DNA of 49,633 bases, from the NCBI GenBank assembly GCA_029265455.1, contig JAJUJF010000002.1, positions 1-49,633 on the forward strand, in the 5' to 3' direction. This document shows, in pieces, positions 7,289-17,085 of this stretch. The translations under genes were made by a program, and so were the position numbers. The notes under the pieces were generated by a model, which was not told the origin of the DNA, did not search any database, and saw only the letters and a program-made list of their open reading frames with translations. Numbering within the stretch: position 1 is the stretch's first letter; each line of letters starts with the position of its first letter. The DNA is from Paracoccaceae bacterium. Lineage in GTDB: Bacteria; Pseudomonadota; Alphaproteobacteria; Rhodobacterales; Rhodobacteraceae.

Positions 7289-8662
7289 TCAGGCCGCGAG
7301 AACACCTGCCAGTGAATTCGGTGCCGAGGCGGCGATCCGCACCGGCACGACCCTTCCGATCAGCGCCTCGGTGCCTTCAAGATGCACCGCCTGCAGATAG
7401 GGGGAGCGGCCTGCGACCTGACCCGCTTCCCGCCCCCTCTTCTCGATCAGGACCGGCAGGGTCCGTCCGACCATCGATGCCTGGAACGCCTGCTGCTGGG
7501 CGCTCAGCAGGGCCTGCAGCCGGGCAAGCCGCTCGGCCTTGACCGGTTCGGGCACCTGCTCGCGGCCGGCGGCAGGGGTGCCGGGCCGGGGCGAGTACTT
7601 GAACGAGTAGGCCTGCGCGTAGCCGACCGCCTCGACGAGGGCGAGCGTCTGCGCGAAATCCGCCTCGGTCTCGCCGGGAAAGCCGACGATGAAATCGCCC
7701 GAGAGCGCGATGTCGGGCCGGGCCGCGCGGATACGCTCGATCAGCCGCAGATAGCCTTCCGCCGTGTGCTTGCGGTTCATCGCCTTCAGCACCCGGTCAC
7801 TCCCAGCCTGCACCGGCAGGTGCAGATAGGGCATCAGCTTCTCCACCTCGCCATGGGCGGCGATGAGATCGTCGTCCATGTCGTTCGGATGCGATGTCGT
7901 GTAGCGGATCCGCTCCAGCCCCTCGATCGTCGCGAGGCGCCGGACGAGGCCGGCGAGTCCGGTTTCGCCGCTCCCGTCCGCGCCGTGATAGGCATTGACG
8001 TTCTGGCCCAGCAGCGTGATCTCGCGCACGCCCTTCGCGACAAGTGCTTCCGCCTCCGCCACCACGCGCGCGACCGGGCGCGACATCTCGGCGCCGCGGG
8101 TATAGGGCACGACGCAGAAGGCGCAGAACTTGTCGCAGCCCTCCTGCACCGTCAGGAAGGCCGAAGGCGCCCGCCGCGGCCGCGCGTCCGGGGCGAGATG
8201 GTCGAACTTGTCCTCGGCGGGGAAATCCGTCTCGACCGGACGCTCGCCCCGCGCCACCCGCTCGAGCATCGCCGGCAGCCGGTGATAGGCCTGCGGACCG
8301 ACGACGAGGTCGATCGCCGGCGCGCGGGCGAGCATCTCCGCCCCCTCGGCCTGGGCCACGCAGCCGGCAACCCCGATCACCATTCCCGGCCGCGCCGCCT
8401 TCAGCGCCCGCAGCCGGCCGATCTCCGAATAGACCTTCTCGGCCGCCTTCTCGCGGATATGGCAGGTGTTGAGGAGGACGAGATCGGCCTCCCCCGGATC
8501 ATCCGTCAGTCCGTAGCCGCGTTCGACCAGCGCCGCCTCCATGCGCTCGCTGTCGTAGACGTTCATCTGGCAGCCGTAGGTCTTGACATGGAGCCGGAGC
8601 GGCCCCGGCGTTCCTGCGCCTGCCTGTTGCCTCGCTTCGGCCAAGGACGAAGCCCTCCGCAT
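7289..8662 (-). CDS. miaB: tRNA-2-methylthio-N6-dimethylallyladenosine synthase MiaB
   Basis: A radical-SAM methylthiotransferase that converts i6A37 of tRNA to ms2i6A37. I take the ATG at 8662 (457 residues); the longer upstream frame is a basic, low-complexity extension. The N-terminal UPF0004 cluster cysteines are Cys31 (KTYGCQMN), Cys67 (LLNTCHIR) and Cys101 (GVAGCVAQ). The radical-SAM cluster is CDKFCAFC with Cys176, 180 and 183. A TRAM domain lies at the C-terminus. [10 protein letters not shown] and [13 protein letters not shown] are further signatures. It lies upstream of phoH on the same strand, the common Rhodobacterales pairing, but 308 bp containing an opposing microprotein gene separate them. 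Confidence 0.95.
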   Translation of the reverse strand: MRRASSLAEARQQAGAGTPGPLRLHVKTYGCQMNVYDSERMEAALVERGYGLTDDPGEADLVLLNTCHIREKAAEKVYSEIGRLRALKAARPGMVIGVAGCVAQAEGAEMLARAPAIDLVVGPQAYHRLPAMLERVARGERPVETDFPAEDKFDHLAPDARPRRAPSAFLTVQEGCDKFCAFCVVPYTRGAEMSRPVARVVAEAEALVAKGVREITLLGQNVNAYHGADGSGETGLAGLVRRLATIEGLERIRYTTSHPNDMDDDLIAAHGEVEKLMPYLHLPVQAGSDRVLKAMNRKHTAEGYLRLIERIRAARPDIALSGDFIVGFPGETEADFAQTLALVEAVGYAQAYSFKYSPRPGTPAAGREQVPEPVKAERLARLQALLSAQQQAFQASMVGRTLPVLIEKRGREAGQVAGRSPYLQAVHLEGTEALIGRVVPVRIAASAPNSLAGVLAA

Positions 8663-8708
8663 GAAAAAAGGACGCGGGAAATGCCCTCGGGCGCCGCGCC
8701 CCCTTCTC

Positions 8709-9218
8709 CTACTCCGCTGCCCGGCGCTGGGCAACCCGCCGGGTCCTCGGAGCGGATGATGCCGCCCTCGGGGAGGCCTGGGAGGCCGAGGACGAGCCGG
8801 AAGCGGACGGCCGCGGCTTGCGGCCGAGGCCGATCTTCTTCGCAAGCTCACGCCGACGGCGCGCGTAGCTCGGCGCCACCATCGGATAGTCGGGCCGGAG
8901 TCCCCATTTCTCCCGGTATTCTTCGGGAGTCATCCCGTAGGCGGTCATCAGATGCCGTTTCAGCATCTTCAGCTTCTTCCCGTCCTCGAGACAGATGATG
9001 TAGTCGTCGGCGACCGACTTCTTGATCGGAACTGCCGGAACGAGTTCGACAGCGGCCGTTTCTTCGGCCGTCGCCAGTTCGTTCAACTTGGAATAGACCT
9101 GCTGGATCAGTTCCGGGACATCGGCCTGAACGACAGGGTTGTTGGCGAGATGCGCCGATACGATCTCGGTCGTGAGGGCGAGGATCTCGCCGCGACCGAT
9201 CGTCTGCTCTTCTGACAT
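8709..9218 (-). CDS. mucR: Ros/MucR-family transcriptional regulator
   Basis: 169 residues from the ATG at 9218 (AGGAAGAGG upstream). The N-terminal region (about 1-60) is the oligomerisation part. The DNA-binding region reads [20 protein letters not shown], then [20 protein letters not shown] and [10 protein letters not shown]. The tail is basic and Ser/Ala-rich. In Ros the zinc ligands are Cys-x2-Cys, His and a later His. Here the second Cys is Asp and the fourth ligand position is Tyr (preceded by Ala), so only Cys and the first His remain. Zinc-independent Ros homologues are known, so the protein may still fold and bind DNA. MucR proteins act as H-NS-like silencers on AT-rich DNA. The AT-rich stretch upstream fits autoregulation. 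Confidence 0.9.
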   Translation of the reverse strand: MSEEQTIGRGEILALTTEIVSAHLANNPVVQADVPELIQQVYSKLNELATAEETAAVELVPAVPIKKSVADDYIICLEDGKKLKMLKRHLMTAYGMTPEEYREKWGLRPDYPMVAPSYARRRRELAKKIGLGRKPRPSASGSSSASQASPRAASSAPRTRRVAQRRAAE

Positions 9219-9540
9219 GATACCTCTTCCTGTAATCGAGACGAGCGACCGATCCATGTCTGGCTCGCCGCGTTACACGTTCTGCTGCCGCTTGGATCGT
9301 GCAGGTATGCGGCATCCTCGCCATTTATTCTTGTCGATCTGTTCTGGCAAGATGCTGGGACGAAAGTTTTCAAGAAAAATTAACGTGGCGGCCGATCAAC
9401 GCAAGAATGGTGACAGAATGCGACCATGTGGAGTGCCCGCACTTCTTTCACGCGGTCGCGAGAATGAAGTTCCTGCACCGAATGGGCAATAATTCGCCGT
9501 CCATCGGCATATTGTCACCCGTCCATGAAGAGCGTAGGTC
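9219..9540. promoter_or_regulatory. Divergent promoter region mucR / cation efflux
   Basis: 322 bp without a gene, clearly poorer in GC than its surroundings. AT-rich tracts lie at about 9336-9350 and 9365-9383 (AAGTTTTCAAGAAAAATTAA). On the minus strand TTGCCA, 17 bases and TAAATG give a possible mucR promoter inside this tract. T-A-rich DNA is what MucR proteins prefer, so autoregulation is likely. I see no convincing plus-strand promoter. Confidence 0.4.
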
Positions 9541-10479
9541 ATGCGCGAATCCCAGTTTCGCGATATTCAGCTCGGGCGTCCCTCAATGCCGGCCACCGTT
9601 ACCAATGACGCGCAGGACAGCGCGCGCCATCATCGCCTGAACCTTTCGGCCGGTTTCGCCTCCATCCTGGTGTCGGGCCTGCTCGTCCTCAGCAAGCTCT
9701 GGGCCGGATATGTCACCGGCTCCCTTGCCGTCGCGACTTCCTTCGTCGACTCCGTGCTCGATCTCCTTGCCTCGACCGGCGGCCTCGCGGCCATCATCTA
9801 CGCGGCGCGCCCGCCCGACGCGAAACACGGTTTCGGCCACGGCTCCATCGAGGACCTGGTGGCCCTCGGACAGGCGCTTCTCGTGACCGGCTCGGCCGGC
9901 TACATTGCCTGGCGGGCGATCGGAAGGATCGGCGCGCCGCCGCCGCTCGCCGCGGAAGGACTCGGCCTCGCGGTGATGGCAGGCGGCATGGTCCTCACCC
10001 TCGCGCTCGTCCTGTGGCAGAGCCATGTCGCCCGGCGCACCGGATCGCGCATCGTCGCCGCCGACCGGCTCCATTACCTCTCCGACCTGCTGCCCGCGAT
10101 CGGCGCCATGATCGCGCTGGCCGGCGCCGCCCGCGGCCATGCATGGCTGGATCCGGTGATCGCGATCATCGCCTGCCTCCTGCTGCTGCGCGGCGCGATC
10201 GGCATCGGTGCCCCGGCCTGGAACGCGCTCATGGATGCCCGCGCCGACCCCGCCCTCATCCGCCGGATCGAGAGGATTCTCGGCGAACATCCGGGCGTGC
10301 GCGGCTTCCACGACCTGCGCACCCGCACCGCCGGCACCCGCGTCTTCGTCCAGGTGCATGTCGAGCTCGACGGCGACCAGAGCCTCGCCGAGGCGCATGC
10401 GATTGCCGCCGAACTGCGCCTGCGGATCCTGGAGATGGTGCCGGAAGCCGACGTGATCATCCACATGGACCCGGTCTGA
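9541..10479 (+). CDS. Cation diffusion facilitator (FieF-like) metal efflux protein
   Basis: 312 residues. Six hydrophobic segments lie between about 35 and 230, followed by a cytoplasmic ferredoxin-like domain. The membrane metal site is represented by Asp70 and Asp74 (SFVDSVLDLLAS) and, in TM5, by HYLSD. KHGFGHGSIED is the conserved loop after TM2. The C-terminal domain carries HDLRTRTAGTRVFVQVHVEL, as in FieF/YiiP. It should exchange protons for divalent cations (Fe, Zn, Cd or Co) across the inner membrane; the metal cannot be told from sequence. The start at 9541 has a weak ribosome site; an alternative ATG is at 9586. It is divergent from mucR and convergent with the M3 peptidase. Confidence 0.88.
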   Translation: MRESQFRDIQLGRPSMPATVTNDAQDSARHHRLNLSAGFASILVSGLLVLSKLWAGYVTGSLAVATSFVDSVLDLLASTGGLAAIIYAARPPDAKHGFGHGSIEDLVALGQALLVTGSAGYIAWRAIGRIGAPPPLAAEGLGLAVMAGGMVLTLALVLWQSHVARRTGSRIVAADRLHYLSDLLPAIGAMIALAGAARGHAWLDPVIAIIACLLLLRGAIGIGAPAWNALMDARADPALIRRIERILGEHPGVRGFHDLRTRTAGTRVFVQVHVELDGDQSLAEAHAIAAELRLRILEMVPEADVIIHMDPV

Positions 10480-10503
10480 GGCGGTTGCCGGGAGATCGGC
10501 CTC

Positions 10504-10554
10504 GGGGGGCATCGAGCCCCCCCCCGGCCGCGATCCGGGGCGCCGGCGCCCCGG
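10504..10554. terminator. Tandem GC hairpins between convergent genes
   Basis: GGGGGGC-ATCGA-GCCCCCC (10504-10522) is followed by a 20-bp perfect palindrome CCGGGGCGCCGGCGCCCCGG (10535-10554). They lie in the 101-bp gap between the convergent efflux gene and the oligopeptidase. No T run follows. Their position and strength point to a bidirectional transcription end. Confidence 0.5.
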
Positions 10555-10580
10555 CCGGGCTTCCGCTCCGCCCGCCGGGG

Positions 10581-12599
10581 TCAGGCGGCGAGGCCGCGCT
10601 TGCGCAGGAGAGCGTCCACCCCCGGCAGCCGGCCGCGGAAGGCGATGTAGAGATCCTCCGGGTCGCGGGAGCCCCCCCTGGACAGGATCTCCGCCGCGAG
10701 GCGTCCTGCCACCTGCGCATCGAAGGGATCCCCCGCCTCCTCGAATGCGGCAAAGGCATCGGCGTCCATCACCTCCGACCACAGGTAGGAGTAATACCCG
10801 GCCGCATAGCCGTCGCCGCTGAAGACATGGAGGAAATGCGGGCTGGCATGGCGCATGGGGATCGCCTCGGGCATGGCGATCCGCGCGAGCGTCGCCCGCT
10901 CGGCTGCCGCCGGATCCCCGGGCGCCTCCCCGGTATGGAGATCGAGATCGACGAGGGCGGAGGCGAGATATTCGACCGTCTGGAAGCCCGTGTCATAGGT
11001 CCGCGCCGCAAGCACCCGCTCGAGCAGCGTCTCCGGCATCGGCTCGCCGGTCTCGACATGGCGGGCATGGCGCGCGAGCACTTCGGGCACGCTCAGCCAG
11101 TGTTCGTAGAGCTGGCTCGGCAGTTCGACGAAATCCCGCGCAACCGAAGTACCGGAGACGAATTCGTAGGTCACGTCCGACATCAACTGGTGCAGGGCAT
11201 GGCCGAATTCATGGAAGAGAGTATTCGCGTCATCGAAGGTGAGCAGGCATTTCCCGCCTTCCGGCGGCCTGGCGAAATTGCAGACATTGACGACGATCGG
11301 CCGCGTCTCGCCGTCGAGCTTCTTCTGCGAGCGGAAGGTCGAGCACCAGGCTCCCGAACGTTTCGACGGCCGCGCGAAGTAATCGCCGATGAAGACGCCC
11401 ATGTGCCGCCCTGCCCGTGTCACCTCCCAGGCGCGGGCGTCGGCATGGTAGAGAGGCACGTCCACCGGATGGAACGCGAGGCCGAAGAGACTGCCTGCCA
11501 CGTCGAAGGCGGCGCCGATCATCGCCTCGAGCTCGAAATACGGCTTCACCTCCGCCTCGTCGAGATCGTGCTCGCGCTTCTGGCGGATGGCGGAATAATA
11601 ACGCCAGTCCCAGGGACGGAGCATGTCGTTGATCCCGTCCTCGCGCATCAGTTCCGCGAGCGCCGCGCCGTCCGCCTCTGCCGCCGCCCGTGCCGGGGTC
11701 CAGACAGCCTCGAGGAGATCGCGGGCCGCCTCCGGCGTCTTCGCCATCTCGGTCTCGAGCTTGAAGGCGGCGAAATCCCGGTAGCCGAGCAGCCGCGCCC
11801 GTTCGGCCCGGAGCCGCAGGATCTCGGCGATCACGGGACGGTTGTCGGTCTCGCCCCCGTTCGCGCCACGGGCGAGCCAGGCCGTCATCGCCTTCTCGCG
11901 CAGGTCGCGCCGCGGCGAGAAGGTGAGGAACGGCACGATCAGGCTGCGCGACAGCGTCACCACATGCCCCTCCCGCCCCCGCTCACGCGCAGCCTCGGCG
12001 CAGGCGGCGATCAGCCAGTCGGGCAGGCCCGCGAGGTCCTCCTCGCCAAGCTGCATTGCCCAGTCGCGCTCGTCCCGGAGCACGTTCTGGGAGAACCGTG
12101 TCCCGAGACTTGCGAGGCGCTCCATGATCGCGGCGAGCCGGTCACGATCCGCACCTTCGAGCCGCGCCCCCGCCCGCACGAACATCCGGTGATAGAGCTC
12201 GAGCACCCGCGCCTGTTCGTCGGTGAGCCCGAGATCGTCGCGCAGCTGCATCAGCCTGTCCACCCGCGCGAACAGCGCCGGGTTCATCGCCACCTCCGAA
12301 TGGAAGGCCGCGAGTTTCGGGCTGATCTCGCGCTGAAGCGCCTCGATGCGGTCGCTGGTATCGGCATTGGCGAGATTGAAGAACACCGCCGCCACCCGCC
12401 CGAGGCGCTCGCCCGCACGTTCGAGCGCCTCGATCGTGTTGGCGAAATCCGGCCGGTCGGGATCGGCGGCGATGCGGTTCACCGCCTCGCGTGCCTCCGC
12501 GAGCGCCTCCTCGAAGGCCGGCGCGAAATCCTCCTCGCCGATCTCCGCGAAGGGAGGCAGGCCGAACGGCGTCTCCCATTCTCCGAGCAGAACGTTCAT
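10581..12599 (-). CDS. M3-family oligopeptidase (PrlC/Dcp type)
   Basis: A 672-residue zinc metallopeptidase of the thimet oligopeptidase family, acting on short peptides in the cytoplasm. The zinc motif HEFGH is at 463-467 within LFHEFGHALHQLMSD, and the third zinc ligand is the Glu of the DFVELPSQLYEHW segment at about 494. GVFIGDYFARPSKRSGAW is another family signature. No signal peptide is present. GGGAG precedes the start. The lipoprotein gene lies 78 bp upstream on the same strand. I cannot separate oligopeptidase A (PrlC) from dipeptidyl carboxypeptidase (Dcp) with certainty. Confidence 0.92.
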   Translation of the reverse strand: MNVLLGEWETPFGLPPFAEIGEEDFAPAFEEALAEAREAVNRIAADPDRPDFANTIEALERAGERLGRVAAVFFNLANADTSDRIEALQREISPKLAAFHSEVAMNPALFARVDRLMQLRDDLGLTDEQARVLELYHRMFVRAGARLEGADRDRLAAIMERLASLGTRFSQNVLRDERDWAMQLGEEDLAGLPDWLIAACAEAARERGREGHVVTLSRSLIVPFLTFSPRRDLREKAMTAWLARGANGGETDNRPVIAEILRLRAERARLLGYRDFAAFKLETEMAKTPEAARDLLEAVWTPARAAAEADGAALAELMREDGINDMLRPWDWRYYSAIRQKREHDLDEAEVKPYFELEAMIGAAFDVAGSLFGLAFHPVDVPLYHADARAWEVTRAGRHMGVFIGDYFARPSKRSGAWCSTFRSQKKLDGETRPIVVNVCNFARPPEGGKCLLTFDDANTLFHEFGHALHQLMSDVTYEFVSGTSVARDFVELPSQLYEHWLSVPEVLARHARHVETGEPMPETLLERVLAARTYDTGFQTVEYLASALVDLDLHTGEAPGDPAAAERATLARIAMPEAIPMRHASPHFLHVFSGDGYAAGYYSYLWSEVMDADAFAAFEEAGDPFDAQVAGRLAAEILSRGGSRDPEDLYIAFRGRLPGVDALLRKRGLAA

Positions 12600-12677
12600 C
12601 CGGTCATCTCCCGTCCGCCGGCCGCCGAGGCGGCCTTCTTCCTTCGCCCGCGGATTTCGGCCGGGAGACTCGCGGCG

Positions 12678-13214
12678 TCAAGCAGGCGCCGGCGTGCCGC
12701 CCTGGTTGACCGCGTCGGCCACGCCGACGGCGAAGGCCCGGAGCAGGGCCGAGTAGAATTCGGAACTGGTCGCCGGCACCGTCTGGACCCGGGTTCCGGG
12801 CTCGCTGGGAATCTGTGTCATCGCCTGGTCCGCCGTGGCCGAGACCGTATAGAGCCCGAGCGGCTCGCCCGTCGTGCCGTCGAGGACCGTGACCGTCCCG
12901 GTCAGCCGCCCGTCGCTCGCGCCGGCCTGCGACTCGAAGAAGCTGGCGATGGAGAGTTCATCGACATCGACGAGGAGCCGCACCCCGTCCGGCCCGGTCT
13001 GGCCGATGAACTGCGCGGCGATCGCCGATTCGAGATCGCTCTCGAGATTGCCCCAGTAGGTGGCCGCGTCCCGGCTTCCCACCGCGCTGAGATCGCTCGA
13101 CACCGTGACATCGGACACCACCGGTGCCGAAAGCGTGGCCACCTCCTCGTCACCGCCGCCGCCGCAGGCCGCGAGCATCAGCGCCGCGCCCGCCAGAAGA
13201 CCCTGGAGCTTCAT
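12678..13214 (-). CDS. Putative outer-membrane lipoprotein of unknown function
   Basis: 178 residues from the ATG at 13214 (GGGAGGAACGTG upstream; a GTG directly before it is also possible). The signal peptide ends in a lipobox, LMLAAC, with the acylated cysteine at residue 17. CGGGGDEE follows as a flexible linker. The mature part is soluble, slightly acidic and predicted alpha/beta, with TGTVTVLDGTTGEPLGLYTV resembling a beta hairpin. It resembles the curli-assembly/LPS-assembly type of small periplasmic lipoproteins only in outline, and I do not assign a family. It sits directly downstream of lolD, whose transporter would export lipoproteins of this kind. Confidence 0.75.
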   Translation of the reverse strand: MKLQGLLAGAALMLAACGGGGDEEVATLSAPVVSDVTVSSDLSAVGSRDAATYWGNLESDLESAIAAQFIGQTGPDGVRLLVDVDELSIASFFESQAGASDGRLTGTVTVLDGTTGEPLGLYTVSATADQAMTQIPSEPGTRVQTVPATSSEFYSALLRAFAVGVADAVNQGGTPAPA

Positions 13215-13289
13215 CACGTTCCTCCCTTCGCTTCCCGGAACACGCCCGCCGGGCCCCGGTGAAGTTCGGTCGCAAAACGACGAAGAGGA

Positions 13290-14006
13290 TCAAAAGGTTC
13301 CTGATCCGCGGCCACGCGTCTCCGCCGGCGCGGCAACGATCCGGCCGTGGTCGAGCTGCAGCACCCGGTCCATCCGTGCGGCGAGGTCCGGGTTATGCGT
13401 CGCGACCAGCGCCGCCAGCCCTTCGCGCCGGACGAGGTCCATCATCATCCCGAACACCCGCTCCGACGTGTCGGGATCGAGATTGCCGGTGGGCTCGTCC
13501 GCCAGCAGCAGCGTCGGCCGGTTGGCAAGCGCCCGTGCAAACGCCACCCGCTGCTGCTCGCCGCCCGAAAGCTCCGCCGGCCGATGGCCGAGCCGGTGGC
13601 CGAGGCCGACCGCCTCGAGCAGCGCCGCCGCCCGGGTCCCTGCCGCCTGCCGCGTCCATCCGGCCGCCCGGAGCGGCATGGCGACATTCTCGAGGGCCGA
13701 GAATTCCGGCAGCAGATGGTGGAACTGGTAGACGAAACCGACGCGGTCGCGCCGCATCCGCGTCCGCTCGCCCTCGCCCAGGCCCTGCGCCTCCTGTCCG
13801 GCGATCACCACCCGCCCGGCGCTGGGGCTGTCGAGCAGCCCGGAAATGTGGAGGAGCGTCGATTTCCCCGCCCCCGAAGGCGCCACCAGCGCCACCGCCT
13901 CGCCGGGACGGAGCACGAGATCAACGCCCGCGAGGACCGTGATCTCGGCATCGCTCCCCTGGTGGTAGACCTTCTCCACCCCCTCGAGCCGCAACGCCTC
14001 ATTCAT
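13290..14006 (-). CDS. lolD: Lipoprotein-releasing ABC transporter ATPase LolD
   Basis: A 238-residue ABC ATPase. Walker A is APSGAGKST at 42-50, the signature [15 protein letters not shown], Walker [13 protein letters not shown] and the switch His in VATHNPDL. The segment [19 protein letters not shown] is characteristic of the LolD/MacB branch. It powers LolC/E in extracting mature lipoproteins from the inner membrane to the carrier LolA. Its start overlaps the end of the permease gene by 8 bp, so the pair is translated together. Confidence 0.94.
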   Translation of the reverse strand: MNEALRLEGVEKVYHQGSDAEITVLAGVDLVLRPGEAVALVAPSGAGKSTLLHISGLLDSPSAGRVVIAGQEAQGLGEGERTRMRRDRVGFVYQFHHLLPEFSALENVAMPLRAAGWTRQAAGTRAAALLEAVGLGHRLGHRPAELSGGEQQRVAFARALANRPTLLLADEPTGNLDPDTSERVFGMMMDLVRREGLAALVATHNPDLAARMDRVLQLDHGRIVAAPAETRGRGSGTF

Positions 14007-15312
14007 AGCGCAGCGCCTCGACCGGGTTGAGCTTCGCCGCCCGCCGCGCCGGCGGGATCGTGATCAGGAAGGAGAGGCCGAGCGCCATGACGACCACGGC
14101 GGCAATGTCCGCGAACCGCAGCCGCGCCGGGATCTCGGTAAGATAGCGGATCTCCGGATTCCAGATCGAGCCGCCGAAGATCCACTCGACCACGGACTGG
14201 ATCGCCTCGATGTTGAGCGTGAAGAGCACGCCGAGGATGACGCCGGACACCGTTCCGGTCACCCCGATCAGCGCGCCGCAGAGGAAGAAGATCCGCATGA
14301 TCGAGCCTTCGGTGAGCCCCATCGTCCGCAGGATGCCGATGTCGCGCCCCTTGTTCTTCACGAGCATCACGAGGCCCGAGATGATGTTGAGCGCCGCGAT
14401 CAGCACCACGAGCGACAGGATGATGAACATCACCCGCCGCTCGACATCGAGCGCGTCGAGGAAGGCGCCCGAGGCATCGCGCCAGGTCCAGACATAGGCA
14501 CCCGGCCCCGCCGCCTCCGCCACCGGCCCGGTGAACCGCTCGACCTCGCCGGGGGTGGCGACGTAAGCCTCGACGGCATCCGCCGCACCTTCGCGGTTGA
14601 AATATTCCTGTGCCGCTTCGAGACCCATGTAGACCCGCACCCGGTCGATATCGAACCGCCCGACCCGGAAGACATAGACGATCTCGTAATCGCTGATGCG
14701 GGGCTGGGTGCCGAAAGGCGTGTCCATCCCATCGGGCGAGATCAAGGTAAGCACGTCGCCCACGCCGACGCCGAGCTCGCGCGCAAGCTCGTAGCCGATC
14801 GCCACCCCCTCATCGAGCCGGGAAAGGTCGCCCCAGCCCGCCTCCGGATTGGCGATCAGCGGCACCGCCTGAAGGTCTTCGGTGCGCATGCCCGTCACCT
14901 CGACCCCGGCGTTGCGCCCGGGCGCCGAGGCCATCACCTGCCCGCGCACCACCGGCGCCGCCCGTTCGACGCCCGGCACCCCGGCAATCCGCACGGCGAG
15001 ATCGTCGTAATCGGTGATGAGCTGCGACACGCCACCGAACTCGTCCTCGTAGGGCTGCGCCATCACCTGGAGATGCGGATTGGCGCCGAGGATGCGGTCA
15101 GTGAACTCCTCGCGGAAGCCGACCATCACCGCCTGCACGACGATCAGGGTGGCGACGCCGAGCATGACGCCGACGAGCGCGTAGCCCGCGATCACCGAGA
15201 TCCCGCCCTCCTTGCGCCGCGCCCGGAGGTAGCGCCAGGCGATCGCCCATTCGAACCCGGCGAAGGGCCGCGTCCGCCCTGCCCCCGCCGCTTCTCCATG
15301 CGCCTCAGCCAC
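13999..15312 (-). CDS. lolC: Lipoprotein-releasing ABC transporter permease LolC/LolE
   Basis: About 437 residues from a GTG at 15312. The upstream frame is Arg/Pro-rich and non-homologous. Family homology begins at [18 protein letters not shown], with a first membrane segment right after it, then a large periplasmic domain and three C-terminal membrane segments. The FtsX-like region contains [20 protein letters not shown], the site that contacts LolD. One permease gene is present, not separate lolC and lolE, consistent with the alphaproteobacterial LolF-type arrangement in which one subunit may do both jobs. It acts in the inner membrane. Confidence 0.9.
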   Translation of the reverse strand: MAEAHGEAAGAGRTRPFAGFEWAIAWRYLRARRKEGGISVIAGYALVGVMLGVATLIVVQAVMVGFREEFTDRILGANPHLQVMAQPYEDEFGGVSQLITDYDDLAVRIAGVPGVERAAPVVRGQVMASAPGRNAGVEVTGMRTEDLQAVPLIANPEAGWGDLSRLDEGVAIGYELARELGVGVGDVLTLISPDGMDTPFGTQPRISDYEIVYVFRVGRFDIDRVRVYMGLEAAQEYFNREGAADAVEAYVATPGEVERFTGPVAEAAGPGAYVWTWRDASGAFLDALDVERRVMFIILSLVVLIAALNIISGLVMLVKNKGRDIGILRTMGLTEGSIMRIFFLCGALIGVTGTVSGVILGVLFTLNIEAIQSVVEWIFGGSIWNPEIRYLTEIPARLRFADIAAVVVMALGLSFLITIPPARRAAKLNPVEALRYE

Positions 15313-15658
15313 GGAACCGCCCCGCTGCAGACATCCGTAAACGTCCCTTCGCAAGAAACCTGGAGAGCAGTGCCGGGGGTGCGGGGGCGGCGAGCGCCCC
15401 GCCGGCGCAGGCGAACACGCCTGCGCCCGACGGGGAAACCCTGCGCGCACCGGCGCGCTCCTCGTGGCGCCAACGGGCGCCGCCCGGCCCCACCACCGGC
15501 GCGGCCCGTGTCCCGCGTCCCTGCTGATGCGATCCGCGCCTGCCGCCCGTTTCCGGCCGGATGGCCGGGAACGGGAAAGCGACCCGGCCCCGGAACGGGG
15601 CCTCCGCCCGGATGGTTGCCTGCGGGAAATCCCGCGCACCAGCCCGGCCCGCAGCCCC
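15313..15658. other. Hairpin-rich intergenic region upstream of lolC
   Basis: About 346 bp without a convincing gene. Strong hairpins are GGCGCAGGCG-AACA-CGCCTGCGCC (15404-15427, perfect 10-bp stem), CCCGTTTCCGGCC-GGAT-GGCCGGGAACGGG (15546-15575, one mismatch), GGCCCC-GGAAC-GGGGCC (within 15583-15606) and GCGGGA-AA-TCCCGC near 15622. The lolC promoter should lie here on the minus strand, but I see no clear -10/-35 pair. Confidence 0.45.
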
Positions 15659-15741
15659 GTTAACACTCAGGTAGGTTCTGCCCACGCTTTGAAATCAATC
15701 ACTTGATGGGGTTTTCACGCGTGGGCGCCTCCCGCCCACGC
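15659..15741 (+). repeat. Dispersed intergenic repeat, copy 1
   Basis: The 5' box GTTAACACTCAGGTAGG (15659-15675) is followed by TTTGAAATCAATC and, exactly 51 nt from the start, the core GGTTTTCACGCGTGGGCGCC (15710-15729). The core runs into the hairpin GCGTGGGC (15719-15726) / GCCCACGC (15734-15741) with a 7-nt loop. The same layout occurs at 37955-38037 and, inverted, at 42447-42530. It lies 7 bp from the proS stop, in the opposite orientation to both neighbouring genes. Confidence 0.85.
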
Positions 15742-15747
15742 CCGCAT

Positions 15748-17085
15748 TCAGACCCGGGCGTAGATCCCGGAAAGCCGCTCGACCGCCGCCGCGGCGCTCA
15801 TCTCCTCGCTCTCCCCCGTCCGCCGCGAGGTGAGCTCGACCACCCCCTTGGCCAGGCCGCGCGGGCCGACGGTGATCCGCCATGGCAGGCCGATCAGGTC
15901 CATCGTCGCGAATTTCGCCCCCGCCCGTTCGTCGCGGTCGTCGTAGAGCGGCTCGAGCCCGGCCCGGGCAAGCTCGGCATAGAGAGACTCGCAGGCCGCG
16001 TCCGCGCCCGCGTCGCCCTGCTTGAGATTGACGAGACCGACCCGGAACGGCGTCACGCCCTCCGGCCAGATGATCCCGCGCTCGTCATGGCTCGCCTCGA
16101 TGATCGCGCCGACGAGCCGCGACACCCCGATCCCGTGCGAGCCCATGTGGACTGGCACCCGCTCGCCCGCCTCGTTCACCACCACCGCCTTCATCGGCTC
16201 GGAATACTTGGTGCCGAAATAGAAGATCTGCCCGACCTCGATGCCGCGGCCCTCGCGCCGGCGCTCCGCCGGCACCTCCGCGAACACCGCCTCGTCATGG
16301 GTCTCGTCGGTCCGGGCATAGGGGGCGGTCCATTCATCGACGATCGCCCGCACCGCCGCGCGGTCGGCATAATCCACCTGCCGGTCGCCGAAGCTGAGAT
16401 CGGTCACGGCGGAATCGTAGAAGACCGCGCTCTCCCCGGTTTCCGCCAGCACGAGGAATTCGTGGGTATCGTCGCCGCCGATCGGCCCCGAGGCCGCGCG
16501 CATCGGGATCGCCTTCACCCCCATCCGCTCGTAGGTGCGCAGGTAGCTCACCAGATGCCGGTTGTAGGCATGGAGCGCGTCCTCGCGGGTCAGGTCGAAA
16601 TTGTACCCGTCCTTCATCAGGAACTCGCGCCCGCGCATCACGCCGAAACGCGGCCGGATCTCGTCCCGGAACTTCCACTGGATCTGGTAGAGGGTGAGCG
16701 GCAGATCGCGGTAACTGCCGACGGCATTGCGGAAGATGTCGGTGATCAGCTCCTCGTTGGTCGGCCCGTAGAGCATGTCGCGCTCGTGCCGGTCGCGGAT
16801 GCGGAGCATCTCCGGCCCGTAGGCGTCGTAACGCCCGCTCTCGCGCCAGAGATCGGCCGACTGGATCGTCGGCATCAGCATCGGGATATGCCCGGCCCGC
16901 TCCTGCTCCTCGTGGATGATCGCCTCGATCCGCCGCAGCACCCGGAGCCCGAGCGGCAACCACGAGTAGATGCCCGCCGATGCCTGCCGGACCATTCCCG
17001 CCCTCAGCATCAGCCGGTGGCTCGCGATCTGTGCCTCCGCCGGGTTCTCCTTGAGCACGGGCAGGAAATACTGCGTCAGCCGCAT
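15748..17085 (-). CDS. proS: Prolyl-tRNA synthetase, short alphaproteobacterial form
   Basis: A 445-residue class IIa synthetase that charges tRNA-Pro. Visible are the motif 1 region around [20 protein letters not shown], motif 2 [20 protein letters not shown] with [12 protein letters not shown], motif 3 [16 protein letters not shown], and a C-terminal anticodon-binding domain ([20 protein letters not shown]). The YbaK-like editing insertion of long bacterial ProRS is missing, as is normal in alphaproteobacteria. A repeat element abuts its 3' end and a structured intergenic region lies upstream. Confidence 0.95.
   Translation of the reverse strand: MRLTQYFLPVLKENPAEAQIASHRLMLRAGMVRQASAGIYSWLPLGLRVLRRIEAIIHEEQERAGHIPMLMPTIQSADLWRESGRYDAYGPEMLRIRDRHERDMLYGPTNEELITDIFRNAVGSYRDLPLTLYQIQWKFRDEIRPRFGVMRGREFLMKDGYNFDLTREDALHAYNRHLVSYLRTYERMGVKAIPMRAASGPIGGDDTHEFLVLAETGESAVFYDSAVTDLSFGDRQVDYADRAAVRAIVDEWTAPYARTDETHDEAVFAEVPAERRREGRGIEVGQIFYFGTKYSEPMKAVVVNEAGERVPVHMGSHGIGVSRLVGAIIEASHDERGIIWPEGVTPFRVGLVNLKQGDAGADAACESLYAELARAGLEPLYDDRDERAGAKFATMDLIGLPWRITVGPRGLAKGVVELTSRRTGESEEMSAAAAVERLSGIYARV

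Noticed and set aside
10014-13262. A 1082-codon open frame on the plus strand opposite the M3 peptidase and lipoprotein genes.
   Set aside because: Arg/His/Pro-rich composition typical of the reverse frame of GC-rich genes; the opposite strand encodes a clear HEFGH oligopeptidase and a lipoprotein.
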